From Phormidesmis priestleyi BC1401 (GTDB lineage Bacteria; Cyanobacteriota; Cyanobacteriia; Leptolyngbyales; Leptolyngbyaceae): DNA of 64,000 nt. Positions 1 through 8,354 of the stretch are shown here, piece after piece. Position 1 is the first letter of the stretch; the number at the start of each line of letters is the position of its first letter. The DNA lies in NCBI RefSeq assembly GCF_001650195.1, contig NZ_LXYR01000001.1, positions 72,358 to 136,357 on the forward strand, in the 5' to 3' direction. Below the pieces are notes generated by a model that had not been told where the DNA came from, did no database searches, and saw only the letters and a list, made by a program, of their open reading frames with translations. A program made the position numbers and the translations under genes.

Positions 1-1177
1 AGCGATCGGGCAACCACCCCAACAGATCAATCACCTCTTCTTTGTCAGGAGTGCTGCCAATCAGGGCAATGCGATCTCCTTCACACACCGCCGCGCCCTG
101 TGCGCCTGTGAGGGCAAGCAAATCGTCAGGAGAGTCTTCCAGTGCCTGCAAAAAATCGGTCGCATTCGTCAGGCGATTGACAAACTGCACCTCGGTGGCT
201 TTGAGCCGGAGTTTGTAGTCAAGGTTTTGAGTGGCTTCCTTCACCGATAGCTCGGTAGACATCAGTTGACCGAGAAACTCGCAAATCGTGCGGATTTCGT
301 AAGGCACAAATTTGGGCGTGTTGTGATGGCAGGCAATCATCCCCCACAGCCGTTGCTCCTGGATCAGGGAGATGCTCATCGAAGCGACAACTCCCATATT
401 CTGCAAATATTCGATGTGGCAGGGTGACAGACTCCGCAACACGCAATGGCTCATATCGAGATCAGCAGGCTCAGTTCCGGGCAAACCTGTGAGCAGACTG
501 GGCGGATGGTTGACATCGGGCAGCAACCGCAGCCAGTTGAGCAAATAAAGGTGCTTTGCCCGTTGCGGAATGTCTGTGTCGGGATAATACAGTCCTAAAA
601 AAGGCTCTAAATTAGGTTTCCTGTCTTCCGCAATCACCGTGCCATCGCCAGTTTCATTAAAGCGATAGACCATGACCCGATCGAACCCCGTAATCTGTCG
701 CACTTCTTTAACGATCAGGTCGCACAGTTCAGACAGCGTTTTTGTGACCTGAATTTTTGCCAGCGTGTCTTTGAGGTGGCGATAAGATTGGGTAAAGTCG
801 CGTTTAGCCGTCGCTGCGATCAGCTCCAGTTCCAATACAATTTCACCACTGATCGCCCGGTGAACAATGCCATTAAAAAACTGGGTAGAACCCTCGTCTA
901 CTGTGACCGAAAGATTGATCGGATTGGTTTGCTCAGAGTCGGGATCGAGGCAGGCTCTAATCTCAGCAATGCGATCGCCCTCAATAAAATCTGCTAGCGG
1001 GCGATCGAGCAGGTTTTCGGGCGTAATTCCGAAAATGTCTTTAGCATTGAGGCTCACCTGCGTAATGCGAAAGTCTAATTCTGAAAGGACGCATAACAGA
1101 CCATGTGGCTGAATGGAACCTGGCGTGTGAATGGGTTCTCGTTCTTCATTGATCACAGTAAGAGCCTGATTCATCAT
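1..1177 (-). CDS. phytochrome-like sensor kinase, N-terminal part (cut by window edge)
   Basis: This frame is open from an ATG at 1177 (or 1174) to base 1, so about 392 residues are visible and the C-terminus lies outside. It opens with a phytochrome PAS segment (IHTPGSIQPHG near residue 17), followed by a bilin-binding GAF domain (FDRVMVYRF, PDTDIPQRA, SPCHIEYLQNMGV) and the start of a PHY domain. The Cys of SPCH, near residue 252, aligns with the phycocyanobilin attachment Cys of Cph1. No Cys precedes the PAS domain, so it is Cph1/plant-type rather than BphP-type. Its expected role is a red/far-red photoreceptor feeding a histidine kinase, but the kinase module is not visible here. Confidence 0.9.
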   Translation of the reverse strand, partial: MMNQALTVINEEREPIHTPGSIQPHGLLCVLSELDFRITQVSLNAKDIFGITPENLLDRPLADFIEGDRIAEIRACLDPDSEQTNPINLSVTVDEGSTQFFNGIVHRAISGEIVLELELIAATAKRDFTQSYRHLKDTLAKIQVTKTLSELCDLIVKEVRQITGFDRVMVYRFNETGDGTVIAEDRKPNLEPFLGLYYPDTDIPQRAKHLYLLNWLRLLPDVNHPPSLLTGLPGTEPADLDMSHCVLRSLSPCHIEYLQNMGVVASMSISLIQEQRLWGMIACHHNTPKFVPYEIRTICEFLGQLMSTELSVKEATQNLDYKLRLKATEVQFVNRLTNATDFLQALEDSPDDLLALTGAQGAAVCEGDRIALIGSTPDKEEVIDLLGWLPDR

Positions 1178-1530
1178 TTGTTTGCAAACATTCTGGTAGA
1201 AACTATTCTTTAATTATTTTGAGAAAACTATCTTTTTAGAAGCATGAAGCGATCGCGATGCGAACTGCATTCATAGTAGCTAGAAATACGGTTGCTATGT
1301 AGAGTTAATGGCATTGCTGAATGCAAGTATGAAATGCCCTCCTCACGAAGTGGGGCGAAGCCCTCGCCAACCCTTCTCCCCAAGGAGAAGGGAGCCAGAA
1401 ATCCTGTCCCCTCTCCTTTTGGGAGAGGGCTAGGGTGAGGGCGAATCTGACAATTCATAGCTAGGTTCAGCAACGCCGAATTAACTAGCCGTTTGTTCAG
1501 CCATTGCCGCTTCTCCTAGGGTTTTCAACC
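1178..1530. other. intergenic region with interspersed repeat
   Basis: This gap lies between the divergent phytochrome gene and the small secreted-protein gene. The first 150 bases are AT-rich and probably carry the phytochrome promoter. The rest is mostly the interspersed element annotated at 1337-1443. I see no gene in it. Confidence 0.6.
1337..1443. repeat. interspersed repeat, CCCTCACCC/GGGAGAGGG family
   Basis: Imperfect inverted repeat. It begins CCCTCCTCACGAAG and ends GGGAGAGGGCTAGGGTGAG, with internal CCTTCTCCCC / GGAGAAGGG arms. Related copies lie at 2141-2224 and 13210-13276. This looks like a non-autonomous, MITE-like element common in cyanobacterial intergenic DNA. It produces spurious short reading frames on both strands. 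Confidence 0.75.
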
Positions 1531-1893
1531 ATGCGATATTTCATGTTATTAACGCTGCTGGGGTTTCCGTTTGTCGTGAGTCCGATCGCGCGTGCTCAGT
1601 TCACCGATCCGGCCGTTCAAGCTAGGGTCAAAGAGATTGAGGCACTCAGCCGCGCCAAAAATCTAGCTCGTCAAGCGGGCGAAGCTGCCAACGGTGGGAT
1701 AGGTGTTTATCGGGCTGAGCGATCGATGCACGGATCTGCTGCCCAATCTCCTTATGTAGATAAAGGTGATTTTTGGCTCTTCACCTTTAAAGGCAGCGCT
1801 CCCGGTTCTGACACTCCGTTTGTAGAGAGCGAAGTGCGAGTAGACAAAGCCGATTTTAAGACAACTGTTCTTTACAATGGGACAATTCGTTAA
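1531..1893 (+). CDS. small secreted protein, unknown function
   Basis: The protein has 120 residues from the ATG at 1531. A TTG nine codons upstream would only extend it ahead of an already complete signal peptide. Residues 1-22 form a signal peptide (hydrophobic MLLTLLGFPFVV, then cleavage near ARA-Q). The mature part is about 98 residues with an amphipathic helix (VKEIEALSRAKNLARQAG) and a more beta-like C-terminal half (FWLFTFKG, FVESEVRV). It is likely periplasmic or exported. I do not recognise the family. Confidence 0.65.
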   Translation: MRYFMLLTLLGFPFVVSPIARAQFTDPAVQARVKEIEALSRAKNLARQAGEAANGGIGVYRAERSMHGSAAQSPYVDKGDFWLFTFKGSAPGSDTPFVESEVRVDKADFKTTVLYNGTIR

Positions 1894-1945
1894 TGCGTTT
1901 AGTCGGGGCGTTTTCTGCACGCTCCTACGAATTCTTAAATCTGTG

Positions 1946-2119
1946 TCAGTGCCGCAGTCCTCGCCCAATGTAAAGCCTCATCAGCGCTTCTACAGACATC
2001 TCTCGACTACCTGCAACCTTCTTGAGCGATTCCAACGTCTCGATCGGAACTTCAGTCGATACGGCTTCTGTCGATCGAGGGTAAAGTTGCAATTTGAGGA
2101 TTTCGCCAGAGTTAGTCAT
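1946..2119 (-). CDS. short CopG/RHH-like protein, probably C-terminally truncated
   Basis: The protein has 57 residues from ATG 2119, or 62 from ATG 2134. It resembles cyanobacterial ribbon-helix-helix antitoxin-like proteins: an N-terminal beta strand (EILKLQLYPR), then IETLESLKKVAG and SVEALMRLYIGRGLRH. From memory, family members continue about 30 residues past GLRH. Here a TGA follows immediately and the sequence beyond is unrelated. It may be a truncated remnant, and no partner toxin is visible next to it. Confidence 0.5.
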   Translation of the reverse strand: MTNSGEILKLQLYPRSTEAVSTEVPIETLESLKKVAGSREMSVEALMRLYIGRGLRH

Positions 2120-2140
2120 ATAATTTTCTCTCACTGAAGA

Positions 2141-2224
2141 CCCTCATCTCCTAACCCTTCTCCCCAGGGAGACAGGGAACCGGACTCTGGCTCCCTCTCC
2201 CACAGGAGAGGGTTGGAGTGAGGG
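2141..2224. repeat. interspersed repeat, second copy of CCCTCACCC/GGGAGAGGG family
   Basis: Starts CCCTCATCTCCTAACCC and ends GAGAGGGTTGGAGTGAGGGC, with the same arms as the copy at 1337-1443. It fills most of the gap between the RHH-like gene and the DUF3598 gene. Confidence 0.7.
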
Positions 2225-2275
2225 CATCTCCAGCATTTTGTGTTCAATTAAGTCTATCTACTCATACAGTGAGAT

Positions 2276-3082
2276 TTAACTGACAGAGGTTTTCCTTTCC
2301 GTCACCAGCGTCAAACTCACCCATTCTCCTTTATCGCTATAGCGACGAATCAGACGTTGACGCAAATCGGGTTGAAGCAGCCAACCCACCTCTAAAAACA
2401 ACGGTTGACCCGATCGGATCTGCACTGGGCACGTCGAAGAAGCCCCATCGGGCAACAGCAGCACCTGAACTCCATCAAACGACAGCACCGAACCCTGAAT
2501 CGTCGCCGTTGAAGTCAAGACTTTCTCTCCTCCAATGGACAACTCCTGCACCAGTCGATCGCTTCCTTGATGTTGCAGTTTTAGAGACGTTTGATACGCG
2601 TCCGGCGATCGCCAGTCAGGATAAATTGTCACCGCCTCACCGCGCCACTCACCGATCAGATCCTCGATCGTCAACGGCAACCGCTCTGGCGCATCCGTTC
2701 CCACGCGTCGCTCTCGAATTAGCGTTAACTGCTCAAACTGGCTCTCTTTGTTAAACAACTGCACCAAGCGAAGACGACGATCGCCATGCAGCAAAGCCAA
2801 CTCTGCCCCAAATTGGGTATAGGGCGCAAACTGTATTGCCCCTTGCGAAAATGACCCATTTTCACAAAACTTAAGTCCGCCGCCAATCGTTTCATACTCC
2901 AGCACGACCTCTGGTTTTCCGTCACGGCGCAGCGTCAGACGCACCTTCTGATTGTTGTCTAGCCCTTCTAAAGACAAAAAAGACGGCGTATCATTGAGAA
3001 CTTCTCCTCGCTGCGAGAGTTGCGTAAACGAACCCTGCCACTCTCCTAAATTTTGTAGAAAACAGTCCCATTGCGATTTCAT
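2276..3082 (-). CDS. DUF3598 family protein
   Basis: The protein has 268 residues from ATG 3082. A longer frame to 3121 would overlap the end of ftsX by 29 bases, whereas ATG 3082 leaves a 10-base gap. The N-terminus (MKSQWDCFLQNLGEWQGSF) and the two-part beta-rich layout with a second WRGEA segment near residue 150 match cyanobacterial DUF3598 proteins. Those proteins have a calycin-type fold related to phycobiliprotein lyases. No catalytic motif is visible. It sits directly downstream of ftsX and is probably cotranscribed. A bilin- or lipid-binding role would be inference from the fold. Confidence 0.75.
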   Translation of the reverse strand: MKSQWDCFLQNLGEWQGSFTQLSQRGEVLNDTPSFLSLEGLDNNQKVRLTLRRDGKPEVVLEYETIGGGLKFCENGSFSQGAIQFAPYTQFGAELALLHGDRRLRLVQLFNKESQFEQLTLIRERRVGTDAPERLPLTIEDLIGEWRGEAVTIYPDWRSPDAYQTSLKLQHQGSDRLVQELSIGGEKVLTSTATIQGSVLSFDGVQVLLLPDGASSTCPVQIRSGQPLFLEVGWLLQPDLRQRLIRRYSDKGEWVSLTLVTERKTSVS

Positions 3083-3092
3083 AAGGGTTGAA

Positions 3093-3995
3093 TTAGCGAG
3101 TTGCAAACCGACGGACTGCAAGAAGACTTCCTAATAGACCGACCGAGCCACCAAATCCTAGCAAGATCAGCGGCAGCGCGATCGAGTTGATCGGACGAAG
3201 TGACCCCTCTGCTGCTAAGAATTGTACAAACTCTGGCTGCTGTGCCAGCAAGTTTTGTAAAAACTGTCCGACTGCTTGAATCAAGCCCCAGGCGATCGTC
3301 GCGCCGACGACACCAAACACAATGCCCTGCAAAATAAATGGGAAATAAATCCAGCTTGAGGTTGCGCCTACGAGCTGCATCACTTCGATTTCGCGACGAC
3401 GCGCCATCACAATCAGACGAATGGTAGTGCTGATGACGGCGATCGTCGTCACTGTCAACAATCCCGTGATCATCAAGCTTAGCCAGTTTAACCCTCGATC
3501 GAGTTGAGCAATTCGCTTTACCGCTTCGTCTACATACTGCACGTCTTCGACCCCCTGCAAATTTTTCAGCTTTTTCGCCAAAATCGGGACGGATGCCGAA
3601 GATTTTGCCCTCACCTTCAATTCGTCTACTAGAGGATTTCCTTCTAGCTGTCGAGACGCGTCTTTGAGATCAGAAATGCCGAGATCCTTGACCAAACTTG
3701 CCCAGGCTTCTTCTTTAGAAATGCTCTTCACTACCTCCGCTTCTGGGAACCTTTCAATCACAGGTTTGAGCATTGCCCCATCCACTCCGGTTTCTAGATA
3801 AGCCGAAACCTCTAGCTGACTGCCCACTTGGTTGAGCAATCCTTCTAGCTGCCAAGAAGCCTGCAAGCCAGTGCCAAACAGAAACAGCAGCACCGTCACC
3901 GTGCTGATGGCTGCCCAATTCATCCAGCCGCCGCGACGCAAACCGAGCAGCGTTTCTCTCAGCAAATAATCTAGCTTTGTCAGAAAACGAAACAC
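3093..3995 (-). CDS. ftsX: cell division ABC-type permease FtsX
   Basis: The protein has 300 residues, normal length for FtsX. It shows a cytoplasmic N-terminus (LDYLLRETLLGLRRGGWMNW), TM1 near residues 25-45, a large periplasmic loop with the ECD signature (VDGAMLKPVIE...SISKEEAW), then three C-terminal TM segments with RREIEVMQLVGAT between TM2 and TM3. FtsX with the ATPase FtsE forms the complex that controls septal murein hydrolases. No ftsE is adjacent. The gene is followed by the DUF3598 gene on the same strand. Confidence 0.93.
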   Translation of the reverse strand: MFRFLTKLDYLLRETLLGLRRGGWMNWAAISTVTVLLFLFGTGLQASWQLEGLLNQVGSQLEVSAYLETGVDGAMLKPVIERFPEAEVVKSISKEEAWASLVKDLGISDLKDASRQLEGNPLVDELKVRAKSSASVPILAKKLKNLQGVEDVQYVDEAVKRIAQLDRGLNWLSLMITGLLTVTTIAVISTTIRLIVMARRREIEVMQLVGATSSWIYFPFILQGIVFGVVGATIAWGLIQAVGQFLQNLLAQQPEFVQFLAAEGSLRPINSIALPLILLGFGGSVGLLGSLLAVRRFATR

Positions 3996-4176
3996 GCGTT
4001 AGTCCTAAAGTTTGGTCGTCTCCGTTCTCTTTTATCACTAAGTTGACAAAGCTCCACAAAAAATCTGGATCACCGGAGACGCAAAAATTTTAACCCTTGA
4101 GGGAGTCGCCATTCGTTAAGATAGACTTAAAGCGGAATCAGTTCGACCTTTATCATAACGGTGAGAAATTAAGTCC

Positions 4177-4740
4177 ATGACTTCTGAAGTTTTGGTTGAG
4201 AAGAAAAAGTTAGCGAAGCCCCCCCTAGAGATTTATCAACTCGGCGATCGGGTGCTGCGTCAGCCTGCCAAGCGCGTCTCAAAGATTGATGCTGAGATTC
4301 GGCAGATGGTGCGGGAGATGCTGCAAACCATGTATAGCGAAGATGGAATTGGGTTAGCAGCGCCCCAAGTGGCAATTAACAAGCAGCTTATCGTCATAGA
4401 CTGCGACCCTGAAAATGCGGCGGCTCCGCCTCTGATTTTGATTAACCCGATGATTAAAAAATCGAGCCGTGACCTTGAGGTCGGGCAAGAAGGCTGTCTC
4501 AGCATTCCGGGAGTCTATCTAGACGTGACGCGACCCGAAGCGATCGAGGTGTCGTTTAAAGATGAGCATGGTCGTCCGCAAACTCTCAGTGCAGCAGGGC
4601 TACTGTCCCGCGCCATTCAGCACGAGATTGATCACTTAAATGGGGTGCTGTTTGTCGATCGTGTCGAAAACAAACTCGCCCTCACCCAAGAACTCACAAA
4701 GCGAGGGTTCTCGTCTCACGCCGTTAAACCGATTGCTTGA
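4177..4740 (+). CDS. def: peptide deformylase
   Basis: The protein has 187 residues. All three deformylase motifs are present: GIGLAAPQV (motif 1, near residue 65), EGCLSIPG (motif 2, metal Cys) and QHEIDHLNGVLF (motif 3, HExxH metal ligands and catalytic Glu). It removes the formyl group from initiator Met on nascent chains. The gene stands alone, divergent from ftsX, with about 180 bases between the starts. The N-terminus is slightly longer than minimal bacterial forms. Confidence 0.96.
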   Translation: MTSEVLVEKKKLAKPPLEIYQLGDRVLRQPAKRVSKIDAEIRQMVREMLQTMYSEDGIGLAAPQVAINKQLIVIDCDPENAAAPPLILINPMIKKSSRDLEVGQEGCLSIPGVYLDVTRPEAIEVSFKDEHGRPQTLSAAGLLSRAIQHEIDHLNGVLFVDRVENKLALTQELTKRGFSSHAVKPIA

Positions 4741-4813
4741 ATTTTGAGCTTTGAATGATTCACTGGACATTCAAAGCTTAAGCTTAATATTATTGATTAA
4801 AGGCGAAAATTTT

Positions 4814-5011
4814 GTGACTCCAAAAAGTGGTGTGTTTTTAGGAGGATCGTGCGTTGCCGCGATCGCCGCTGTCGGTTCTGTGTTTGAACTGTCTTCTGGT
4901 AGCCCTCAGCTAGGCGGAACCCTGACTGGTGTCATTCTCGCAGTTAGCGTTCCACTCACAGCAGTCTTTTTCTACACAGCAGTGTTAGACACAAAAGCAA
5001 ATCAGAAATAG
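4814..5011 (+). CDS. small membrane protein, unknown function
   Basis: The protein has 65 residues from GTG 4814. The frame can be extended to 4751, but that extension is not hydrophobic and begins 10 bases after def. Two hydrophobic segments are visible (VFLGGSCVAAIAAVGSVFEL and LTGVILAVSVPLTAVFFYTAV), which suggests a two-helix inner-membrane or thylakoid protein. It follows def on the same strand with about 70 bases between and may be cotranscribed. I do not recognise the family. Confidence 0.6.
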   Translation: MTPKSGVFLGGSCVAAIAAVGSVFELSSGSPQLGGTLTGVILAVSVPLTAVFFYTAVLDTKANQK

Positions 5012-5172
5012 CGACTGAACGGCGAATTCTTAATGCAAAATTCACTGTTCACAGTTCACAATTTAATCAGGAGTGCTCAGTGTTAAGTATAGAATGGTTC
5101 TTAATGCTACCTATCGCCTAACACCTCTACCGGATGCCCCCGGCTGATGACATTTGCTGGAATCCGTGACCC

Positions 5173-6531
5173 ATGACGGGTGAATCCCTTGCGATCGCTT
5201 CCTTGCGGCAACTGTCCAACGGAAGCCTTTCTAAACAGAAACAGCCAACTTATCCGCTTTCTACTGAACAAATTGTCGCGATCGGGCGTGATCCTCGGTG
5301 CCAAATTGTTCTCGACCCGCTTATCTATGGCTCGGTTTCGCGTCGTCATATTGAGATTCGTCCCACGTCCACACTGGTAGATGGGCAACCAACGTGGTGG
5401 GTGTGCGACCTCAATAGCTCAAACGGCACCTATCTCAATGGCAAACGCCTGCGCGGATGTAGAGTCTTAAAAGCAGGCGATCGCGTGTCTTTGGGGCAAA
5501 ACGGTCCAGAATTCGTATTTGATTATTGTCGGGAGACAAACCCTTCACCCTCCGCAGTCAGCAGCTCTTTAGAGGCGATCGAGCCGATTCCACGTTCACG
5601 ACCGCTTAGAAATTCTGTCACGTTTACCCAGCTTTTTCCGATCGCCTCATCGGGGCTGGATTTGAGCCAAAAAGCCTACCTCGCTCCAGGCATGATCACC
5701 GTCGGCTTTGTCGTTGGTTTGTTTGTGGCGATCGGAAACTCTGTTTTATTCAACCTTTTATTGGCGACTTATATTGCCCTCGCTGCTTACTATTTTGTCT
5801 ATCAACTGTGCGGCAAACATAAGCCCTGGTGGGTGTTGCTTACGGCGGGGTTAACCACGGTGCTGCTGTTGCAAAGTCCGGTGTTGCCCCTCTTCATTGT
5901 GCTGTTTCGACAACTTCTGCCGGGGCAAGTGCCCGAAGCAGGGGAGCCGATGAATTTTGTAGTGCTGCTAATTCGGATGTTTTTTGGAGCCGGACTGATG
6001 GAGGAGCTACTCAAAGCCCTTCCTCTGTTGGGATTTTATTGGTTAGGACGACTGCTCCCGACTCCGTGGAAAGAGCGCATCGGCATTTTAGAACCGTTGG
6101 ACGGCATTCTTTTAGGAACTGCCTCGGCAGTTGGCTTTACGCTTTTAGAAACTCTGGGGCAATATGTGCCAGATATGATTCAAAACACGACATTGCAAAT
6201 CGGCGATGGACCGAAACAGCTAATGGGGCTGCAACTGCTCATTCCTCGTCTGTTAGGCTCGATCGCAGGACACATGGCGTATAGCGGCTATTTTGGCTAC
6301 TTCATCGGGTTGAGCGTCTTAAAACCCAGACAAAGCGGAATTATTTTAGGAATCGGCTATTTATCGGCTGCCAGCTTACACGCGCTGTGGAATGCGATGG
6401 GTTCTGTGAGTCCTTTTATTTTGGCGCTCGTGGGAATTTTGTCTTATGCCTTTTTAGGGGCTGCCATTCTCAAAGCGCGGACGCTATCACCGACCCGATC
6501 GCAAAACTTTGCCACCCGCTTACGACAATAG
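5173..6531 (+). CDS. FHA domain fused to PrsW-type intramembrane protease
   Basis: The protein has 452 residues. Residues about 25-115 form an FHA phosphothreonine-binding domain (IGRDPRC, SVSRRHIEI, SSNGTYLNGKRL). A linker follows, then 8-9 hydrophobic helices from about residue 170. The membrane part carries PrsW glutamic-protease signatures: MEELLK near 276-281, DGILLGTASAVGFTLLE, GHMAYSGYFGY and a late ASLHALWNAMG with its His. Known PrsW proteins cleave membrane anti-sigma factors. Here the FHA domain suggests recruitment to Ser/Thr-phosphorylated partners (inference). The gene is a single unit with no obvious substrate beside it. Confidence 0.85.
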   Translation: MTGESLAIASLRQLSNGSLSKQKQPTYPLSTEQIVAIGRDPRCQIVLDPLIYGSVSRRHIEIRPTSTLVDGQPTWWVCDLNSSNGTYLNGKRLRGCRVLKAGDRVSLGQNGPEFVFDYCRETNPSPSAVSSSLEAIEPIPRSRPLRNSVTFTQLFPIASSGLDLSQKAYLAPGMITVGFVVGLFVAIGNSVLFNLLLATYIALAAYYFVYQLCGKHKPWWVLLTAGLTTVLLLQSPVLPLFIVLFRQLLPGQVPEAGEPMNFVVLLIRMFFGAGLMEELLKALPLLGFYWLGRLLPTPWKERIGILEPLDGILLGTASAVGFTLLETLGQYVPDMIQNTTLQIGDGPKQLMGLQLLIPRLLGSIAGHMAYSGYFGYFIGLSVLKPRQSGIILGIGYLSAASLHALWNAMGSVSPFILALVGILSYAFLGAAILKARTLSPTRSQNFATRLRQ

Positions 6532-6688
6532 AGAATTCTAGTTCTTTACCCTCTCACGTTGCAAATATTCCTTCTTTAGAGAGAGGAGTTAAAGGGCGAT
6601 CGTTCTTATGCTTTAAAGGCGTACTGAAGAAGTGTCAGGATTTTTCAGTCGTCTAAAGAACCCACGTCTTATATGCAATCAATAAGCC

Positions 6689-7687
6689 ATGAATTTTAAT
6701 TTGTTTCGGTTCAAGCGCGTCTTCTTGCCTCTCAGTTTTGTCTGCCTAGCCGTTTTTGCAGGAAACTTGAAGGCACACGCAGAAGATTCTAGCGATGCAC
6801 ATCTTGCAGAAAGTCCTGTCAGTGCTCCGGTCAGTTTGCAAAAAACGAGCATTCAAGGTTCGGCTAATCTCGCTAGATCGATGTCGATCGTGCCCGATGT
6901 CGCTAATCGCGTAGTCAAGCCTGTTCCGGGTGAAGTGACCACCGCTGCGGTTGAGTTATCGAGTCTACGATCGTCTCAAGCTGTTAAGACTCCTGCTGAT
7001 GTCAACGTTGCATCTTCTACCCCATCTGGAACGATCACGGCTCAACAAGAGGTAGGTCCTGCGACCACCAGCCCTTATGGAAGTTCTCAGTCGTCTCCAT
7101 CGGGTGCGCCCATTCAAATCCAGACCTCTCCACAGCCTGTCCAAACCCCGGCAGAGACGCAGACCACTCCTCAGATCCAACCGACTACCCCAACTACTCC
7201 AACTCAGACAACCCCAACCACTCCTGACTCAACGATCTCTCAACCCCTAGTTTCTCCGGGTCGGGCGACACGATCGGGGTCGAGCTATTTTGGCGTAGGG
7301 GGCAACATCGGAATTGGAAGTGGCGATACTCAATTGGGTCAGAGTAGCTTTGCGCTGATTAGTAAGATTGGCTTACTGCCTTCCTATTCAGTACGTCCTT
7401 CGATCTTGTTTAGCGATAACGTGACGATTTTGCTTCCTATCACCTACGACTTCTCGTTCGGGGAAGGTCCGACTAATACGCTGGGCTTTACAGCCGCCCC
7501 TTATGTCGGAATTGGAGCGGCGATTTCAACCGGAGGGGGTGGCGATGTTGCTCTGCTGCTGACGGGTGGCGTTGACGTGCCCATCAGCTCACAGTTTACG
7601 GCAACCGCAGCAGTGAATGCCACCGTGACTGGAGAAGCCGCTATTGGAATCTTGTTGGGTGTTGGCTATAACTTCAGCGGGTTTTAA
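6689..7687 (+). CDS. secreted protein with Pro/Thr-rich linker and beta-barrel-like C-terminus
   Basis: The protein has 332 residues. Residues 1-30 form a signal peptide (hydrophobic FLPLSFVCLAVFAG, cleavage near KAHA-E). Residues about 130-180 are a low-complexity Pro/Thr/Gln linker (PTTPTTPTQTTPTTP). The last 135 residues have alternating hydrophobic/Gly strands (YFGVGGNIGIGSG, APYVGIGAAIS) and end GVGYNFSGF. The terminal aromatic is typical of outer-membrane barrels. A strong terminator follows. The export and surface location are inference, and the family is not recognised. Confidence 0.65.
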   Translation: MNFNLFRFKRVFLPLSFVCLAVFAGNLKAHAEDSSDAHLAESPVSAPVSLQKTSIQGSANLARSMSIVPDVANRVVKPVPGEVTTAAVELSSLRSSQAVKTPADVNVASSTPSGTITAQQEVGPATTSPYGSSQSSPSGAPIQIQTSPQPVQTPAETQTTPQIQPTTPTTPTQTTPTTPDSTISQPLVSPGRATRSGSSYFGVGGNIGIGSGDTQLGQSSFALISKIGLLPSYSVRPSILFSDNVTILLPITYDFSFGEGPTNTLGFTAAPYVGIGAAISTGGGGDVALLLTGGVDVPISSQFTATAAVNATVTGEAAIGILLGVGYNFSGF

Positions 7688-7711
7688 CTTAGTTGATTGG
7701 ATGATGACAGA

Positions 7712-7737
7712 CAAGGGGCTTAAGCCCCTTGTTTTTT
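7712..7737 (+). terminator. Rho-independent terminator
   Basis: A perfect 20-base palindrome (CAAGGGGCTT/AAGCCCCTTG, 7712-7731) followed by six T. It lies 24 bases after the stop of the secreted-protein gene. Confidence 0.9.
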
Positions 7738-7777
7738 GAGGTCGTTTTTGAGTGCGATCGGTCGTGGCTGAATTGGC

Positions 7778-7800
7778 GAGACGTTTCACCGAAACGTCTC
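7778..7800. repeat. GAGACGTT palindromic repeat, copy 1
   Basis: GAGACGTTTC-ACC-GAAACGTCTC is a perfect 10-bp inverted repeat. It is followed by a CGGCATCGGGT tail that is also present after the copy at 61851. A third copy with a shifted but still perfect stem is at 17035. Confidence 0.75.
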
Positions 7801-7824
7801 TACGGCATCGGGTAGATTCGTTGG

Positions 7825-8268
7825 TCAACTTGGGAGAAGAGACAACACGACAGGGGCGTTAATGGTGCGATCGTGAATCGTTGTTTCTAATTCTTGGTGA
7901 TAAACGCCTGATGGAATTAAACCACAGCTTTCTTCTTGAATTGCGGTCAACGTTTGCTGCACGACACAAGATTCTAAAATTAAATCGTCATCTAGAAATA
8001 GAGCATAGGGAGCCGTCACTTGATCTAAGAGAAATTGGCGATGCTCTGCCATGCCCTGACGCGGTAAATGCTTGTGAATTTCGATCGGGTGACCACGCGA
8101 TCGCAAGACTCGCAAAACAGACTGCACCTCAGCGATCGAGCCAGCATCAAAGTCTTCGGTCTGATCAGGCGAAAGTCGCGACAGGTTTGGGAAATAAGAC
8201 TCGCGATCGTATATCGCCAACGCTGAAGGGTGATTGTAAGTAAGAATGAGAATATCAACCGTTGCCAT
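7825..8268 (-). pseudogene. decayed family 2 glycosyltransferase
   Basis: The reading frame from ATG 8268 has 147 codons. It begins like a GT2 (ATVDILILTYNHPSALA) and later has the acceptor/donor region LPRQGMAEHRQFLLDQ and the metal motif FLDDDLILES. Between ALA and DQTEDFD the expected family sequence (ASLISQTCRDFRL) is in another frame of the same strand. That implies two compensating indels. After QEESCG the protein diverges and stops about 33 residues on, well short of a normal GT2 of 270-300 residues. It follows the methyltransferase gene on the same strand and is most likely non-functional. Confidence 0.65.
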
Positions 8269-8354
8269 TTCACACACCTTAACGACATTTAAATATGAGA
8301 AATAGGTAATGAGTTTATTCACTACCTACGAACGCCAAATTTATGACGTAGATG

